From an uncultured Lachnospiraceae bacterium (lineage in GTDB: Bacteria > Bacillota_A > Clostridia > Lachnospirales > Lachnospiraceae): a stretch of 10,909 bases of DNA. Each line of letters begins with the position of its first letter. Position 1 is the stretch's first letter. Shown piece after piece: positions 1-5,988 of the stretch. The notes beneath the pieces are model-generated. The model worked only from the letters and a program-made list of their open reading frames with translations, searched no databases and had not been told where the DNA came from. The DNA lies in the NCBI GenBank assembly GCA_902796775.1, contig CADBQK010000197.1:1-10909 (forward strand), given 5' to 3'. The position numbers and the translations under genes are program-made.

Positions 1-66
1 AAACCGCTGCACGTGATATCCGGCGATAAACTCAAGCGATTTTTCTTCGGACTTTTACAGAAATGA
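1..66 (+). CDS. 3' end of an unidentified protein-coding gene
   Basis: Frame 1 is open from the window edge and ends at TGA 64-66, giving 21 residues that end KRFFFGLLQK. Codon choice looks like that of the neighbouring genes, but the fragment is too short to assign to a family. A second ORF begins inside its stop codon in an ATGA overlap. Beyond the stop, the same frame stays open for 85 more codons to TGA 322-324, so a nonsense change or a UGA read as selenocysteine cannot be excluded, though neither is shown. Confidence 0.4.
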   Translation, partial: KPLHVISGDKLKRFFFGLLQK

Positions 67-173
67 GAGATTGTCATCCACAGGAATCCGCAGAGATATG
101 CGAAGCCTGCCGGAAGGATTTCTACCTCCGCTGGGACAGGCTTTATAACAAGGTTATCGTCGTTAAGAGTTGA
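63..173 (+). CDS. possible 36-residue small ORF, translationally coupled
   Basis: ATG 63-65 overlaps the upstream stop as ATGA, a common arrangement for translational coupling. The product has 36 residues, with three cysteines and a histidine near the start (C4, H5, C13, C16; C13-E-A-C16 is a CxxC pair) and a hydrophobic-basic end. Codon use is unremarkable for this genome, which favours real coding, but no clear ribosome site precedes it and I recognise no family. It could also be part of a gene disrupted by a frameshift. Treat as hypothetical. Confidence 0.3.
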   Translation: MRDCHPQESAEICEACRKDFYLRWDRLYNKVIVVKS

Positions 174-339
174 CCAATCTGCCTGGCCGTGGCTTCAGAC
201 GCCTGTATCCCGCCCTCCGGGCGCCTCACAGTGCGGGGGCACGGCCCGGGTCATCTTTGACAATGGCAGGGTTGTTTTGATTGCTTCCCGAACAGGAACA
301 CATGCGGATTTGTTTGATGAGTGAATTTATATGGAGAAT
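174..339. other. gene-free interval with a GC-rich block
   Basis: No convincing start and ribosome site is visible. Roughly 174-255 is clearly richer in G and C than the flanks and contains a CGCCC-TCC-GGGCG hairpin at 211-223. Frame 1 stays open to TGA 322-324, and the last 30 codons or so look coding-like. The region could be a degenerate gene end, the tail of a frameshifted gene, or a non-coding repeat; I cannot decide from the sequence. Confidence 0.3.
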
Positions 340-375
340 CATAGAATTCGCTTTCTCGGAAAGCATGGTTCTATG
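340..375. other. stem-loop, first of a tandem pair
   Basis: CATAGAA (340-346) pairs with TTCTATG (369-375). Inside it, GCTTTC (350-355) pairs with GAAAGC (359-364) around a TCG loop, leaving a small asymmetric internal loop. On the plus strand it is followed by a short T-rich stretch (CGGTTTTAT). It may contribute to termination of the upstream transcript or be a structured RNA element. Confidence 0.4.
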
Positions 376-388
376 CGGTTTTATGAAG

Positions 389-428
389 AACCGGCCGGTT
401 TCATGGAAATATGAAATCAGGCCGGTTT
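389..428. terminator. stem-loop, candidate terminator between convergent transcripts
   Basis: AACCGGCC (389-396) pairs perfectly with GGCCGGTT (420-427), and TTTCAT (399-404) with ATGAAA (411-416) inside it. The element lies between a plus-strand gene end and the minus-strand ferredoxin stop, where a two-way terminator is expected. The T-tract is weak on both strands, so intrinsic termination is plausible but not certain. Confidence 0.4.
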
Positions 429-473
429 ATTGCGATATCTGATTTTATTTATCTCTCCTGTACCTGATTCATC

Positions 474-1283
474 TTAGTCTAAGATACGTCCGTCCCGGCT
501 GATCGTTACGACCTGCCAGGGAATGAATTTCCCGCTTGCTTTAAGAGCATTTTCTGCGGCTCTCTGTAATCCGCCGCAGCAGGGCACTTCCATCCGCACA
601 ATAGTTACGCTCTTGATATCATTGTCCCGGATGATCCCGGTCAGTTTCTCCGTGTAATCTACATCATCCAGTTTGGGGCAGCCGATGACTGTGATCTTAC
701 CTTTCATAAATTCCTCATGCATATTTGCATAGGCATAGGCTGTGCAATCCGCCGCGATCAGCAGCTTTGCGCCCTCAAAGAATGGAGCCTGTTCGGGCAC
801 CAGCTTGATCTGGCAGGGCCACTGGTTCAGACGGGAAACAGGATGAAATCCTGTATTGGGAGCAACTGTCTGAGATGCTTCCTCTTCCCGTTTGAACTGC
901 AGCATTCTGGAACCGGGGCAGCCGCCGGCAGGATGCTGTCCGCCTGCTGCCAGATGATCCATCATTGCGGCCCTGCGTTTTGTCTCGTTTTCAATCTGCA
1001 TAATCTCTTCAACTGACACGGGTGTTCCTCCTTCCACTGATGCAGTTTTCTGCTGTGATGCCTTTACAGCGGCCTCATCATAAGCCGGAGCTTCGCGCTC
1101 CTCGAAAGTGATCGCACCGGTAGGGCATCCCGGCAGGCAGTCGCCGAAACCGTCGCAGAAATTCTCCCGGACAAGTTTTGCCTTTCCATCTATGATATCA
1201 ATGGCGCCCTCATGGCAGGCGCTGGCGCACAGCCCGCATCCGTTGCACTTCTCTTCATCGATTTTGATGATTTTCCGGATCAT
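474..1283 (-). CDS. 4Fe-4S ferredoxin-domain protein with cysteine-rich C-terminal domain
   Basis: This 269-residue protein is probably cytosolic and electron-transferring or redox-sensing. An N-terminal ferredoxin domain has C13-x2-C16-x2-C19-x3-C23, then a second motif C43-x5-C49-x3-C53-P. The usual second cysteine of motif two (position 46) is Phe, so one cluster may lack a ligand or be 3Fe-type. The remainder (about 90-269) carries six more cysteines: C122 (GGCPGS), C157, C180, C202 (GCP) and C235-C236 (PCCGG). The start at 1283 is chosen because AAAGGAGG lies 9 nt upstream; an open extension to 1541 would run through the divergent promoter and encode an Arg/Gln-rich stretch. It is divergent from a Crp/Fnr gene, a pairing I recall as common in clostridia, often near hydroxylamine reductase. 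The exact reaction is unknown. Confidence 0.85.
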   Translation of the reverse strand: MIRKIIKIDEEKCNGCGLCASACHEGAIDIIDGKAKLVRENFCDGFGDCLPGCPTGAITFEEREAPAYDEAAVKASQQKTASVEGGTPVSVEEIMQIENETKRRAAMMDHLAAGGQHPAGGCPGSRMLQFKREEEASQTVAPNTGFHPVSRLNQWPCQIKLVPEQAPFFEGAKLLIAADCTAYAYANMHEEFMKGKITVIGCPKLDDVDYTEKLTGIIRDNDIKSVTIVRMEVPCCGGLQRAAENALKASGKFIPWQVVTISRDGRILD

Positions 1284-1292
1284 TTGCCTATT

Positions 1293-1300
1293 CCTCCTTT
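1293..1300 (-). promoter_or_regulatory. ribosome binding site of the ferredoxin-like gene
   Basis: AAAGGAGG on the minus strand, 9 nt before ATG 1283-1281. It fixes the start and argues against the longer upstream extension of the frame. Confidence 0.8.
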
Positions 1301-1357
1301 TGCTGGTTCTCTTGAGTCTGCTTCTTCTTCTCTGATGGATCTGCTGCTTTTGTCCTG

Positions 1358-1386
1358 TTGCTTCTATGGCTTGATTATAGTATAAT
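1358..1386 (+). promoter_or_regulatory. predicted promoter of the Crp/Fnr gene
   Basis: TTGCTT (1358-1363), a 17-bp spacer and a consensus TATAAT (1381-1386). Predicted start is near 1393, giving a leader of about 39 nt. Confidence 0.6.
1374..1379 (-). promoter_or_regulatory. candidate -10 element of the ferredoxin-like gene
   Basis: A TATAAT hexamer on the minus strand, with predicted transcription start near 1367. No good -35 hexamer lies 16-18 bp upstream, as expected of a promoter that needs an activator. It sits back to back with the plus-strand TATAAT of the divergent regulator; the two form the 13-bp palindrome ATTATAGTATAAT (1374-1386). Confidence 0.45.
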
Positions 1387-1397
1387 GATTCAAACAG

Positions 1398-1419
1398 TTC
1401 GGTTGTATTTGCAACGGAA
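1398..1419. promoter_or_regulatory. candidate Crp/Fnr-family operator
   Basis: TTCGGTTG (1398-1405), a 6-bp spacer, then CAACGGAA (1412-1419). The arms match at 7 of 8 positions, so this is a 22-bp 8+6+8 palindrome, the geometry used by CRP/FNR dimers. Its centre (1408.5) falls at -41.5 from the predicted ferredoxin start, the class II activator position. It lies about +6 to +27 of the regulator's own transcript, where bound protein would repress. Confidence 0.6.
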
Positions 1420-1431
1420 AGGAACTTTTTT

Positions 1432-2091
1432 ATGGAAGAATATATTCCAGTATTGAAGAGTACAAAGCTCTTTGCCGGTGTGGGAGAGGAGGATATCACC
1501 TCCATGCTTACCTGCCTCGGAGCCAGACTTCGTACATACAAAAAGGGTGAATATGTACTGCGGCAGGGGGAGCATCTTGAGGATATCCTTGTTCTTGCAA
1601 AGGGGCGTCTTCATATTCAGAGAGATGATTACTGGGGCAATCGCAGTATTCTGGGATATATAGGAATCGGAGAAATATTCGGTGAGGCATACGCAGCACC
1701 GGAAAGCGGCACACTTCTGAATGATGTTATAGCGTTGGAGGAGAGTTCTGTATTTTTCTTTGATGTGAAGCGTATTATTACAACCTGCTCATCTGCCTGC
1801 CGCTTTCACACTGCGGTAGTACAGAATCTATTCTTCACGATTGCCGAAAAGAACAGAAGCCTGGTTCAAAAGCTGGGCTATATGTCAAGACGCACAACGA
1901 GAGAAAAACTGATCTCTTATCTCTCCGAAGAAGCGAAGAAACAGAACAGTCCTTATATTACGATCCCATTTAACCGGCAGCAGCTTGCAGATTATCTTTC
2001 TGTCGACAGGAGCGCAATGTCCAGTGAACTGAGTAAAATGCGAGATGATGGTCTGCTGGAGTTTGAGAAAAACCGATTCAGGCTGCTCTAG
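1432..2091 (+). CDS. Crp/Fnr-family transcriptional regulator
   Basis: A 219-residue DNA-binding regulator of usual family length. Residues about 15-110 form the cyclic-nucleotide-binding-like beta roll (GEYVLRQGE at 39-47; GEIFGEAYA at 80-88). A dimerisation helix follows at about 125-155, then a winged helix-turn-helix at about 180-219 (QQLADYLSVDRSAMSSELSKM). The Arg-Ser pair used by CRP to hold the cAMP phosphate is not present after GEIFGE, so cAMP is unlikely to be the ligand. A C119-x3-C123 pair (CSSAC) before the long helix, plus C28, could sense redox or bind metal; this is inference. AAAGGAAC precedes the ATG by 7 nt. It probably controls itself and the divergent ferredoxin gene through the palindrome at 1398-1419. 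Confidence 0.9.
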   Translation: MEEYIPVLKSTKLFAGVGEEDITSMLTCLGARLRTYKKGEYVLRQGEHLEDILVLAKGRLHIQRDDYWGNRSILGYIGIGEIFGEAYAAPESGTLLNDVIALEESSVFFFDVKRIITTCSSACRFHTAVVQNLFFTIAEKNRSLVQKLGYMSRRTTREKLISYLSEEAKKQNSPYITIPFNRQQLADYLSVDRSAMSSELSKMRDDGLLEFEKNRFRLL

Positions 2092-2105
2092 CATTTCATA
2101 AACCG

Positions 2106-2134
2106 CATTAAACCTGTTTGATTTCAGGTTAATG
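2106..2134 (+). terminator. stem-loop after the Crp/Fnr gene
   Basis: CATTAAACCTG (2106-2116) pairs with CAGGTTAATG (2125-2134), with one bulged A and an 8-nt loop. No T-tract follows, so it is a weak terminator or RNA-stability structure. ATTTCAG (2121-2127) can instead pair with CTGAAAT (2144-2150), which would break this stem. Confidence 0.35.
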
Positions 2135-2189
2135 GTGCTGAATCTGAAATGATGCTCTATTAGAAAATGATTGCAAAGGTGATTATTTC

Positions 2190-3263
2190 ATGAGGAAACA
2201 CTATTTGGACAACATCAGATGGATCACGGTTGTGATCGTAGTCGTATATCATGTTTTTTATATGTATAATGCAGAAGGCATACCGGGCGTGGTTGGAAAT
2301 ATTACAGGTCTTGAAATCCAGTATTATGATGTTTATCAGTACCTGACATATCCCTGGTTTATGTTCCTTCTCTTTATCATCTCAGGTATAAGCTCAAGAT
2401 GTTATCTTGAGAACCATACTGATAAGGAGTTCTTAAAGAGCAGGACAACAAAACTGCTTGTTCCGTCCACAATAGGCCTTTTTGTATTCCAGTTTATTCA
2501 GGGATATTTTAATACGAGATCTTCGGATGCCGTGAATATGATGAAAACAGTACCTGCACCGGCTGCTTTTCTAATCATGGTATTAAGCGGGATAGGAGTT
2601 TTGTGGTACATTCAGCTGCTGTGGGTCTTTTCTGTCGTATTGATCCCGATTCGTAAGATTGAAAAAGACAGATTATGGAATCCAGGTGTTAAAACAGGTA
2701 TCCTGGCACTTGTCCTTTTCGCTGTTCCCGTATTCGGCGCGGCTCAGATCCTTAACACCCCGATCATCTGTGTTTACAGATTCGGATATTACGGGATAGC
2801 ATTTCTGCTCGGTTATTTTGTCTTCTCACATGATGAAGTAATCACTGTCCTGAAGAAATGGACTATTTTGCTGGTTTTACTTGCAATCGTACTGGGGCTG
2901 GCATTCTCGGTTAGGTATTTCGGAGAAAACTATGCTGATGCCCCAGTATATAAATATCCGTTATTTACTTCATTCGGATGGTTTGCATCTCTTGCATTTC
3001 TTGGAGCAGGAGCGAAATACCTTGACTTTACGAACAGTTTTACATCATGGATGAACAGATACAGCTGGGGCTTATATATATTCCATTATCTGGGCATATC
3101 AATAATCGCCATAGAAATAGCAAAGCGTCATATCTTTCCGGCAGCTTTGGTATATGTCCTGAGCCTGCTGTCAGCATTTGCAGTTTCTTATGTATTATAT
3201 AAACTGATATCAAGGATACCTTTCTTCAGATGGGCAGTCCTCGGAGATACCGTGTACCATTAA
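2190..3263 (+). CDS. membrane acyltransferase (acyltransferase family 3)
   Basis: A 357-residue integral membrane protein, about ten hydrophobic segments, of the acyltransferase-3 (OafA/MdoC-like) family. These enzymes move acetyl or succinyl groups across the membrane onto surface glycans, lipids or peptides. The N-terminal signature is clear: YLDNIRWITVVIVVVYH places the conserved Arg10 and the putative catalytic His21 in the first membrane segment. The C-terminus (about 285-357) has the usual WMNRYSWGLYIFHY helix and ends in a short ISRIPFFRW tail. AAAGGTGAT before the ATG supports the start. The acceptor cannot be told from sequence, and the neighbours (two GNAT genes, one broken) do not define a pathway. 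No terminator separates it from the GNAT remnant that follows. Confidence 0.85.
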   Translation: MRKHYLDNIRWITVVIVVVYHVFYMYNAEGIPGVVGNITGLEIQYYDVYQYLTYPWFMFLLFIISGISSRCYLENHTDKEFLKSRTTKLLVPSTIGLFVFQFIQGYFNTRSSDAVNMMKTVPAPAAFLIMVLSGIGVLWYIQLLWVFSVVLIPIRKIEKDRLWNPGVKTGILALVLFAVPVFGAAQILNTPIICVYRFGYYGIAFLLGYFVFSHDEVITVLKKWTILLVLLAIVLGLAFSVRYFGENYADAPVYKYPLFTSFGWFASLAFLGAGAKYLDFTNSFTSWMNRYSWGLYIFHYLGISIIAIEIAKRHIFPAALVYVLSLLSAFAVSYVLYKLISRIPFFRWAVLGDTVYH

Positions 3264-3290
3264 AGAAATATAAAATGGTGTATCAAACAA

Positions 3291-3455
3291 GCGGCGGCAT
3301 CAATCTTCGGGCAGTTCAAAGGATATTGGGAGATCAAATACAATGAAAAGAACACAGCCGCAAAAGCGTTCTGGGGCAAAGTAACAGAAAAATACTGTCC
3401 TGAAAAGACTTATATGAATGAAACAGAGATTGTTTTGTCATTCTGTGTAGTGTGA
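3291..3455 (+). pseudogene. decayed 3' end of a GNAT acetyltransferase gene
   Basis: The frame from 3291 to TGA 3453-3455 encodes a recognisable GNAT C-terminus: a QFKGYWEIKYNEKNTAAKAFW segment, then a glutamate-rich stretch ending VLSFCVV. The G-x-W-E-[IV]-x(5)-N-x2-A-x2-FW pattern is common in clostridial GNAT proteins of about 160 residues. The N-terminal half, including the acetyl-CoA pyrophosphate loop, is missing: the sequence directly upstream is the acyltransferase stop in the same frame. No ribosome site or start fits. I read it as a deletion remnant left when the acyltransferase gene came to lie next to it. It is unlikely to be functional. Confidence 0.65.
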
Positions 3456-3491
3456 ACGTTTTAAAAGACTTCTTTGTGAAGGGGGGCATCC

Positions 3492-4040
3492 ATGAAGTAT
3501 AGTCATAAGTTTGTTTTAAGAAATGGGCAGGAAGTATTGATAAGAAACGGTGATGCGAGTGATGGGAGAGCTGTTTTTGAAACCTTTAATCTGACACATT
3601 TAGAAACAGATTATTTATTGTCATATCCGGATGAGAACAGCTATGATCCGGAACAGGAAGCGCAGTTTCTCGAAGAAAAAACGAATAGCACAGATGAGAT
3701 AGAAGTTATAGCAGTAATAGACGGAAAAGTCGTCGGGACTGCCGGAATAGAAGCTGTTGGGAAAAAGGATAAGGTTAAGCACAGAGCTGAATTTGGTATA
3801 GGTGTTTTAAAAGAATACTGGGGACTCGGCATTGGCAGTGCGCTGCTGGATGCCTGCATTGAGTGTGCCCGAACTGCCGGATATAAGCAGCTTGAGCTGA
3901 CTGTCGTAGCGGAAAACGAGAGGGCGATTGCTCTATACCAGAAAGCAGGGTTTATTGAATTCGGCAGAAATCCAATGGGCTTTCGGTCACGGATGACCGG
4001 ATATCAGGAAACAGTCTTTATGAGGCTTGAACTGATGTGA
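3492..4040 (+). CDS. GNAT-family N-acetyltransferase
   Basis: A 182-residue soluble acetyl-CoA-dependent acetyltransferase, a usual length for the RimI/RimL-like group. Motif D-like EVIAVIDGKVVGTAGI lies at 71-86. Motif A spans about 99-140, with the acetyl-CoA pyrophosphate loop YWGLGIG at 109-115 (R/Q-x2-G-x-G/A type). Motif B, VAENERAIALYQKAGF, lies at 139-154, ending in the family's typical LY-x-K-x-GF. A GGGGGG-type ribosome site lies 5-10 nt before the ATG. The substrate (protein N-terminus, antibiotic, amino acid or polyamine) cannot be inferred. It follows the GNAT remnant but does not resemble it closely, so it is not a simple duplication of it. Confidence 0.88.
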   Translation: MKYSHKFVLRNGQEVLIRNGDASDGRAVFETFNLTHLETDYLLSYPDENSYDPEQEAQFLEEKTNSTDEIEVIAVIDGKVVGTAGIEAVGKKDKVKHRAEFGIGVLKEYWGLGIGSALLDACIECARTAGYKQLELTVVAENERAIALYQKAGFIEFGRNPMGFRSRMTGYQETVFMRLELM

Positions 4041-4076
4041 TGCTTTATAAAAAATGATTGGTTTCATGAAGACAGT

Positions 4077-4117
4077 ACCTGAAAAGCGGACAGCTCAGAG
4101 CTGTCCGCTTTTCAGGT
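4077..4117. terminator. bidirectional intrinsic terminator
   Basis: A perfect 19-bp inverted repeat (4077-4095 with 4099-4117) around a 3-nt CAG loop. A GC-rich core (GCGGACAGCT) is flanked by AAAA on the left and TTTT on the right, so each strand gives a hairpin followed by U residues. It serves the convergent GNAT and cardiolipin synthase genes. Confidence 0.9.
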
Positions 4118-4131
4118 TTATCAGGGCTGTA

Positions 4132-5697
4132 TTACAGCAGAGGCGCGATCAATCTCAGGATCAGCTGCAGAAGACTTCTGCCCTTTGATTTATCATCCCG
4201 GTACTGCTGCGTTACTTCGCGGCAGATCGGGAAGATACGTTCAAAATCTGCCTTGATATCTGACACAGCTTTCATATTGGCCATCATGCAGCCATTCTCA
4301 AAATGATGATAAAGGCTTCGGTAATCGAAATTGATCGTACCGCAGGTGGCGATTACGTCGTCCGATACAACCTGCTTGGCATGACAGAAGCCCGGCGTAT
4401 ATTCAAAGATCCGTACACCGTTTTTCACCAGGTTTTTATAGAAAGAACGCGTGATAGAATAGACTAGCTTTTTATCAGGAATTCCGGGTGTGATGATCCG
4501 GACATCCACACCGCGTTTCGCCGCCAGGCTGATTGTATGCGTCATCTCATCTGTAATGATCAGATAGGGAGTCATGATGTAAACGTAGTCAGATGCGCCT
4601 TCTATTATACTGGCATATACATCCTCGCCTATAAGGAGAGTATCTGTCGGGCTGTCCGCATATGGCTGGACAAATCCCTTCTCCTTTGATGTATAAGGAA
4701 TTTCCGGGAAATACTTTTCAAAGTCTGTGTCATTGTGATCTTTATCATTTGCGGCATTCCACATTTCAAGAAACGCCAGGGTCAGGGAGGGAACTGCATC
4801 TCCTTCAAGCCGGACGCCTGTGTCTTTCCACTGTCCGAATGGATGCGTCAGATTGAAGTATTCATTTGCAAGATTATAGCCTCCGGTGAATCCTACGCGT
4901 CCGTCAATGACTGTGATCTTGCGGTGATCACGGTTGTTGAGGAACAGACTCATTAACGGCACAAACGGGTTAAAGACGCGGCAGGCAATGCCAACGCTTT
5001 CAAGTCGTTTGATAAAATCAGTTGTTATGAATCCGATACTGCCCATATCGTCATAAAACACACGGACTTCGACCCCCTCTTTTACCTTTTCTTCCAGAAT
5101 TTCCTGGATACCATGCCAGCTCTCAGCGTCTTCAATTGCATGATATTCCATAAAAATGAACTTTTCTGCCTTTTTCAGTTCTTCCTTCTGGGCTGCAAGT
5201 CCGTCTGAAGCATCGTCGTAAAACCGGACATCTGTATTATTGTAGACAGGATATCCGGCATATCGCTTGATATACGAGGAAATATTGGATACACCACGGT
5301 TCCACTCGTGCAGATTCCGGGCGGCTTCAGAATCGTCTTTCAGGAAAGGGAAAAGCAGCTTGTCAGCTTCTTCGAATCGTTTTCTCATATGTCTGGTGGT
5401 TCCGTTCAGTCCAATAAGCAGATACATTGTGACGCCCAGCACCGGGAATGTCATAATCAGCATGATCCATGGCATCTTGATCGAACTGCTTTTTTCCTGA
5501 CTGACCAGAACCAGGACAATGATTAAAGCAGCAACATGGTAAATAACCGAGATGATTCCTGAGTATTTTCCCAGCCACGTGATAAATAAACAAACAGTAA
5601 GCGCAGCCTCGAGGACTATGGCAATCAGCACGAATATCAGACGTTTTTTACCGTTCCGGACATCAGCCCTGCCTTCCAGTGTTGTTTCCTGACTCAT
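4132..5697 (-). CDS. cls: cardiolipin synthase (phospholipase D family)
   Basis: A 521-residue membrane enzyme that joins two phosphatidylglycerols into cardiolipin and glycerol. Three hydrophobic N-terminal segments (about 19-41, 46-66 and 76-96) anchor it. Two catalytic HKD motifs follow: H258-x-K260-x4-D265 within NNRDHRKITVIDGRVGFTGG, and H439-x-K441-x4-D446 within GFCHAKQVVSDD. Length and motif spacing are normal for bacterial Cls. The start at 5697 is chosen because AAGGAGG lies 6 nt upstream; an in-frame ATG at 5757 would add 20 residues without a ribosome site. A TTGAAT-17-TATTAT promoter with an extended TG lies upstream, and an inverted repeat sits in the leader. It is a single-gene unit ending at the shared terminator. 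Confidence 0.93.
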   Translation of the reverse strand: MSQETTLEGRADVRNGKKRLIFVLIAIVLEAALTVCLFITWLGKYSGIISVIYHVAALIIVLVLVSQEKSSSIKMPWIMLIMTFPVLGVTMYLLIGLNGTTRHMRKRFEEADKLLFPFLKDDSEAARNLHEWNRGVSNISSYIKRYAGYPVYNNTDVRFYDDASDGLAAQKEELKKAEKFIFMEYHAIEDAESWHGIQEILEEKVKEGVEVRVFYDDMGSIGFITTDFIKRLESVGIACRVFNPFVPLMSLFLNNRDHRKITVIDGRVGFTGGYNLANEYFNLTHPFGQWKDTGVRLEGDAVPSLTLAFLEMWNAANDKDHNDTDFEKYFPEIPYTSKEKGFVQPYADSPTDTLLIGEDVYASIIEGASDYVYIMTPYLIITDEMTHTISLAAKRGVDVRIITPGIPDKKLVYSITRSFYKNLVKNGVRIFEYTPGFCHAKQVVSDDVIATCGTINFDYRSLYHHFENGCMMANMKAVSDIKADFERIFPICREVTQQYRDDKSKGRSLLQLILRLIAPLL

Positions 5698-5703
5698 GTA
5701 AAT

Positions 5704-5710
5704 CCTCCTT
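5704..5710 (-). promoter_or_regulatory. ribosome binding site of cls
   Basis: AAGGAGG on the minus strand, 6 nt before ATG 5697-5695. It decides the start in favour of the 521-residue form. Confidence 0.8.
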
Positions 5711-5735
5711 TTCACTGATCTGGTCTGACATATGG

Positions 5736-5756
5736 TGACTCTATTTAAATGAGTCA
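5736..5756. promoter_or_regulatory. inverted repeat in the cls leader
   Basis: TGACTC (5736-5741) and GAGTCA (5751-5756) flank a 9-nt spacer containing the palindrome ATTTAAAT. It lies about 9-30 nt into the predicted cls transcript and could be a repressor site or a small RNA hairpin. No regulator is known for it. Confidence 0.4.
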
Positions 5757-5771
5757 TTTTTCTGTAAAATC

Positions 5772-5800
5772 ATAATAGCATTTCTGATGCGATTATTCAA
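5772..5800 (-). promoter_or_regulatory. predicted promoter of cls
   Basis: On the minus strand, TTGAAT (5800-5795), a 17-bp spacer and TATTAT (5777-5772), with a TG dinucleotide just before the -10. Predicted start is near 5765. Confidence 0.6.
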
Positions 5801-5919
5801 TGTCCAACATATCGGACCGTTCTAATTGAATTCATAAAAAAGAGCCTCTTTCTGACACCGGATTCCTGCAATTGCAGGGATAGATCAGACGCTATCGATA
5901 TCGTGCTTTTATCCTCTTC

Positions 5920-5948
5920 TTGACAGTGTATTCAGGCAGAAATATAAT
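5920..5948 (+). promoter_or_regulatory. consensus promoter of the AI-2E-family gene
   Basis: TTGACA (5920-5925), a 17-bp spacer and TATAAT (5943-5948): a perfect match to the housekeeping consensus. The in-frame TTG at 5920 is this -35 box, so it is not a translation start. Confidence 0.85.
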
Positions 5949-5988
5949 GAATATAAACAGCATGAAATTCTGCCAGGAGGACAAGAAA

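Noticed and set aside
64..110. SECIS element after TGA 64-66
   Set aside because: Only a 4-bp CGCA/TGCG stem is visible, without the conserved loop or usual stem length.
471..485. ATCTTAG-T-CTAAGAT palindrome as another operator copy
   Set aside because: The spacing is 1 bp instead of 6 and it lies over the ferredoxin stop codon, so it does not match the feo motif; likely chance.
1371..1393. TTGA...TCAA around the divergent -10 boxes as an FNR site
   Set aside because: The arms are 15 bp apart rather than 6 and the interior is not symmetric; the palindrome at 1398-1419 fits a Crp/Fnr dimer far better.
1284..1541. N-terminal extension of the ferredoxin-like protein on the minus strand
   Set aside because: It crosses the divergent promoter and the first 110 bases of the Crp/Fnr gene, encodes an Arg/Gln-rich low-complexity stretch, and has no ribosome site, while AAAGGAGG fits the start at 1283.
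5831..5880. Terminator from the AAAGAG/CTCTTT and CCTGCAATTGCAGG repeats
   Set aside because: The first leaves no room for a loop, the second is a short AT-centred palindrome without a T-tract, and no gene ends here.
5920..5988. Extended start of the AI-2E-family protein at TTG 5920
   Set aside because: The TTG is the -35 hexamer of a perfect promoter and has no ribosome site; ATG 5989 has AGGAGG at the right distance.
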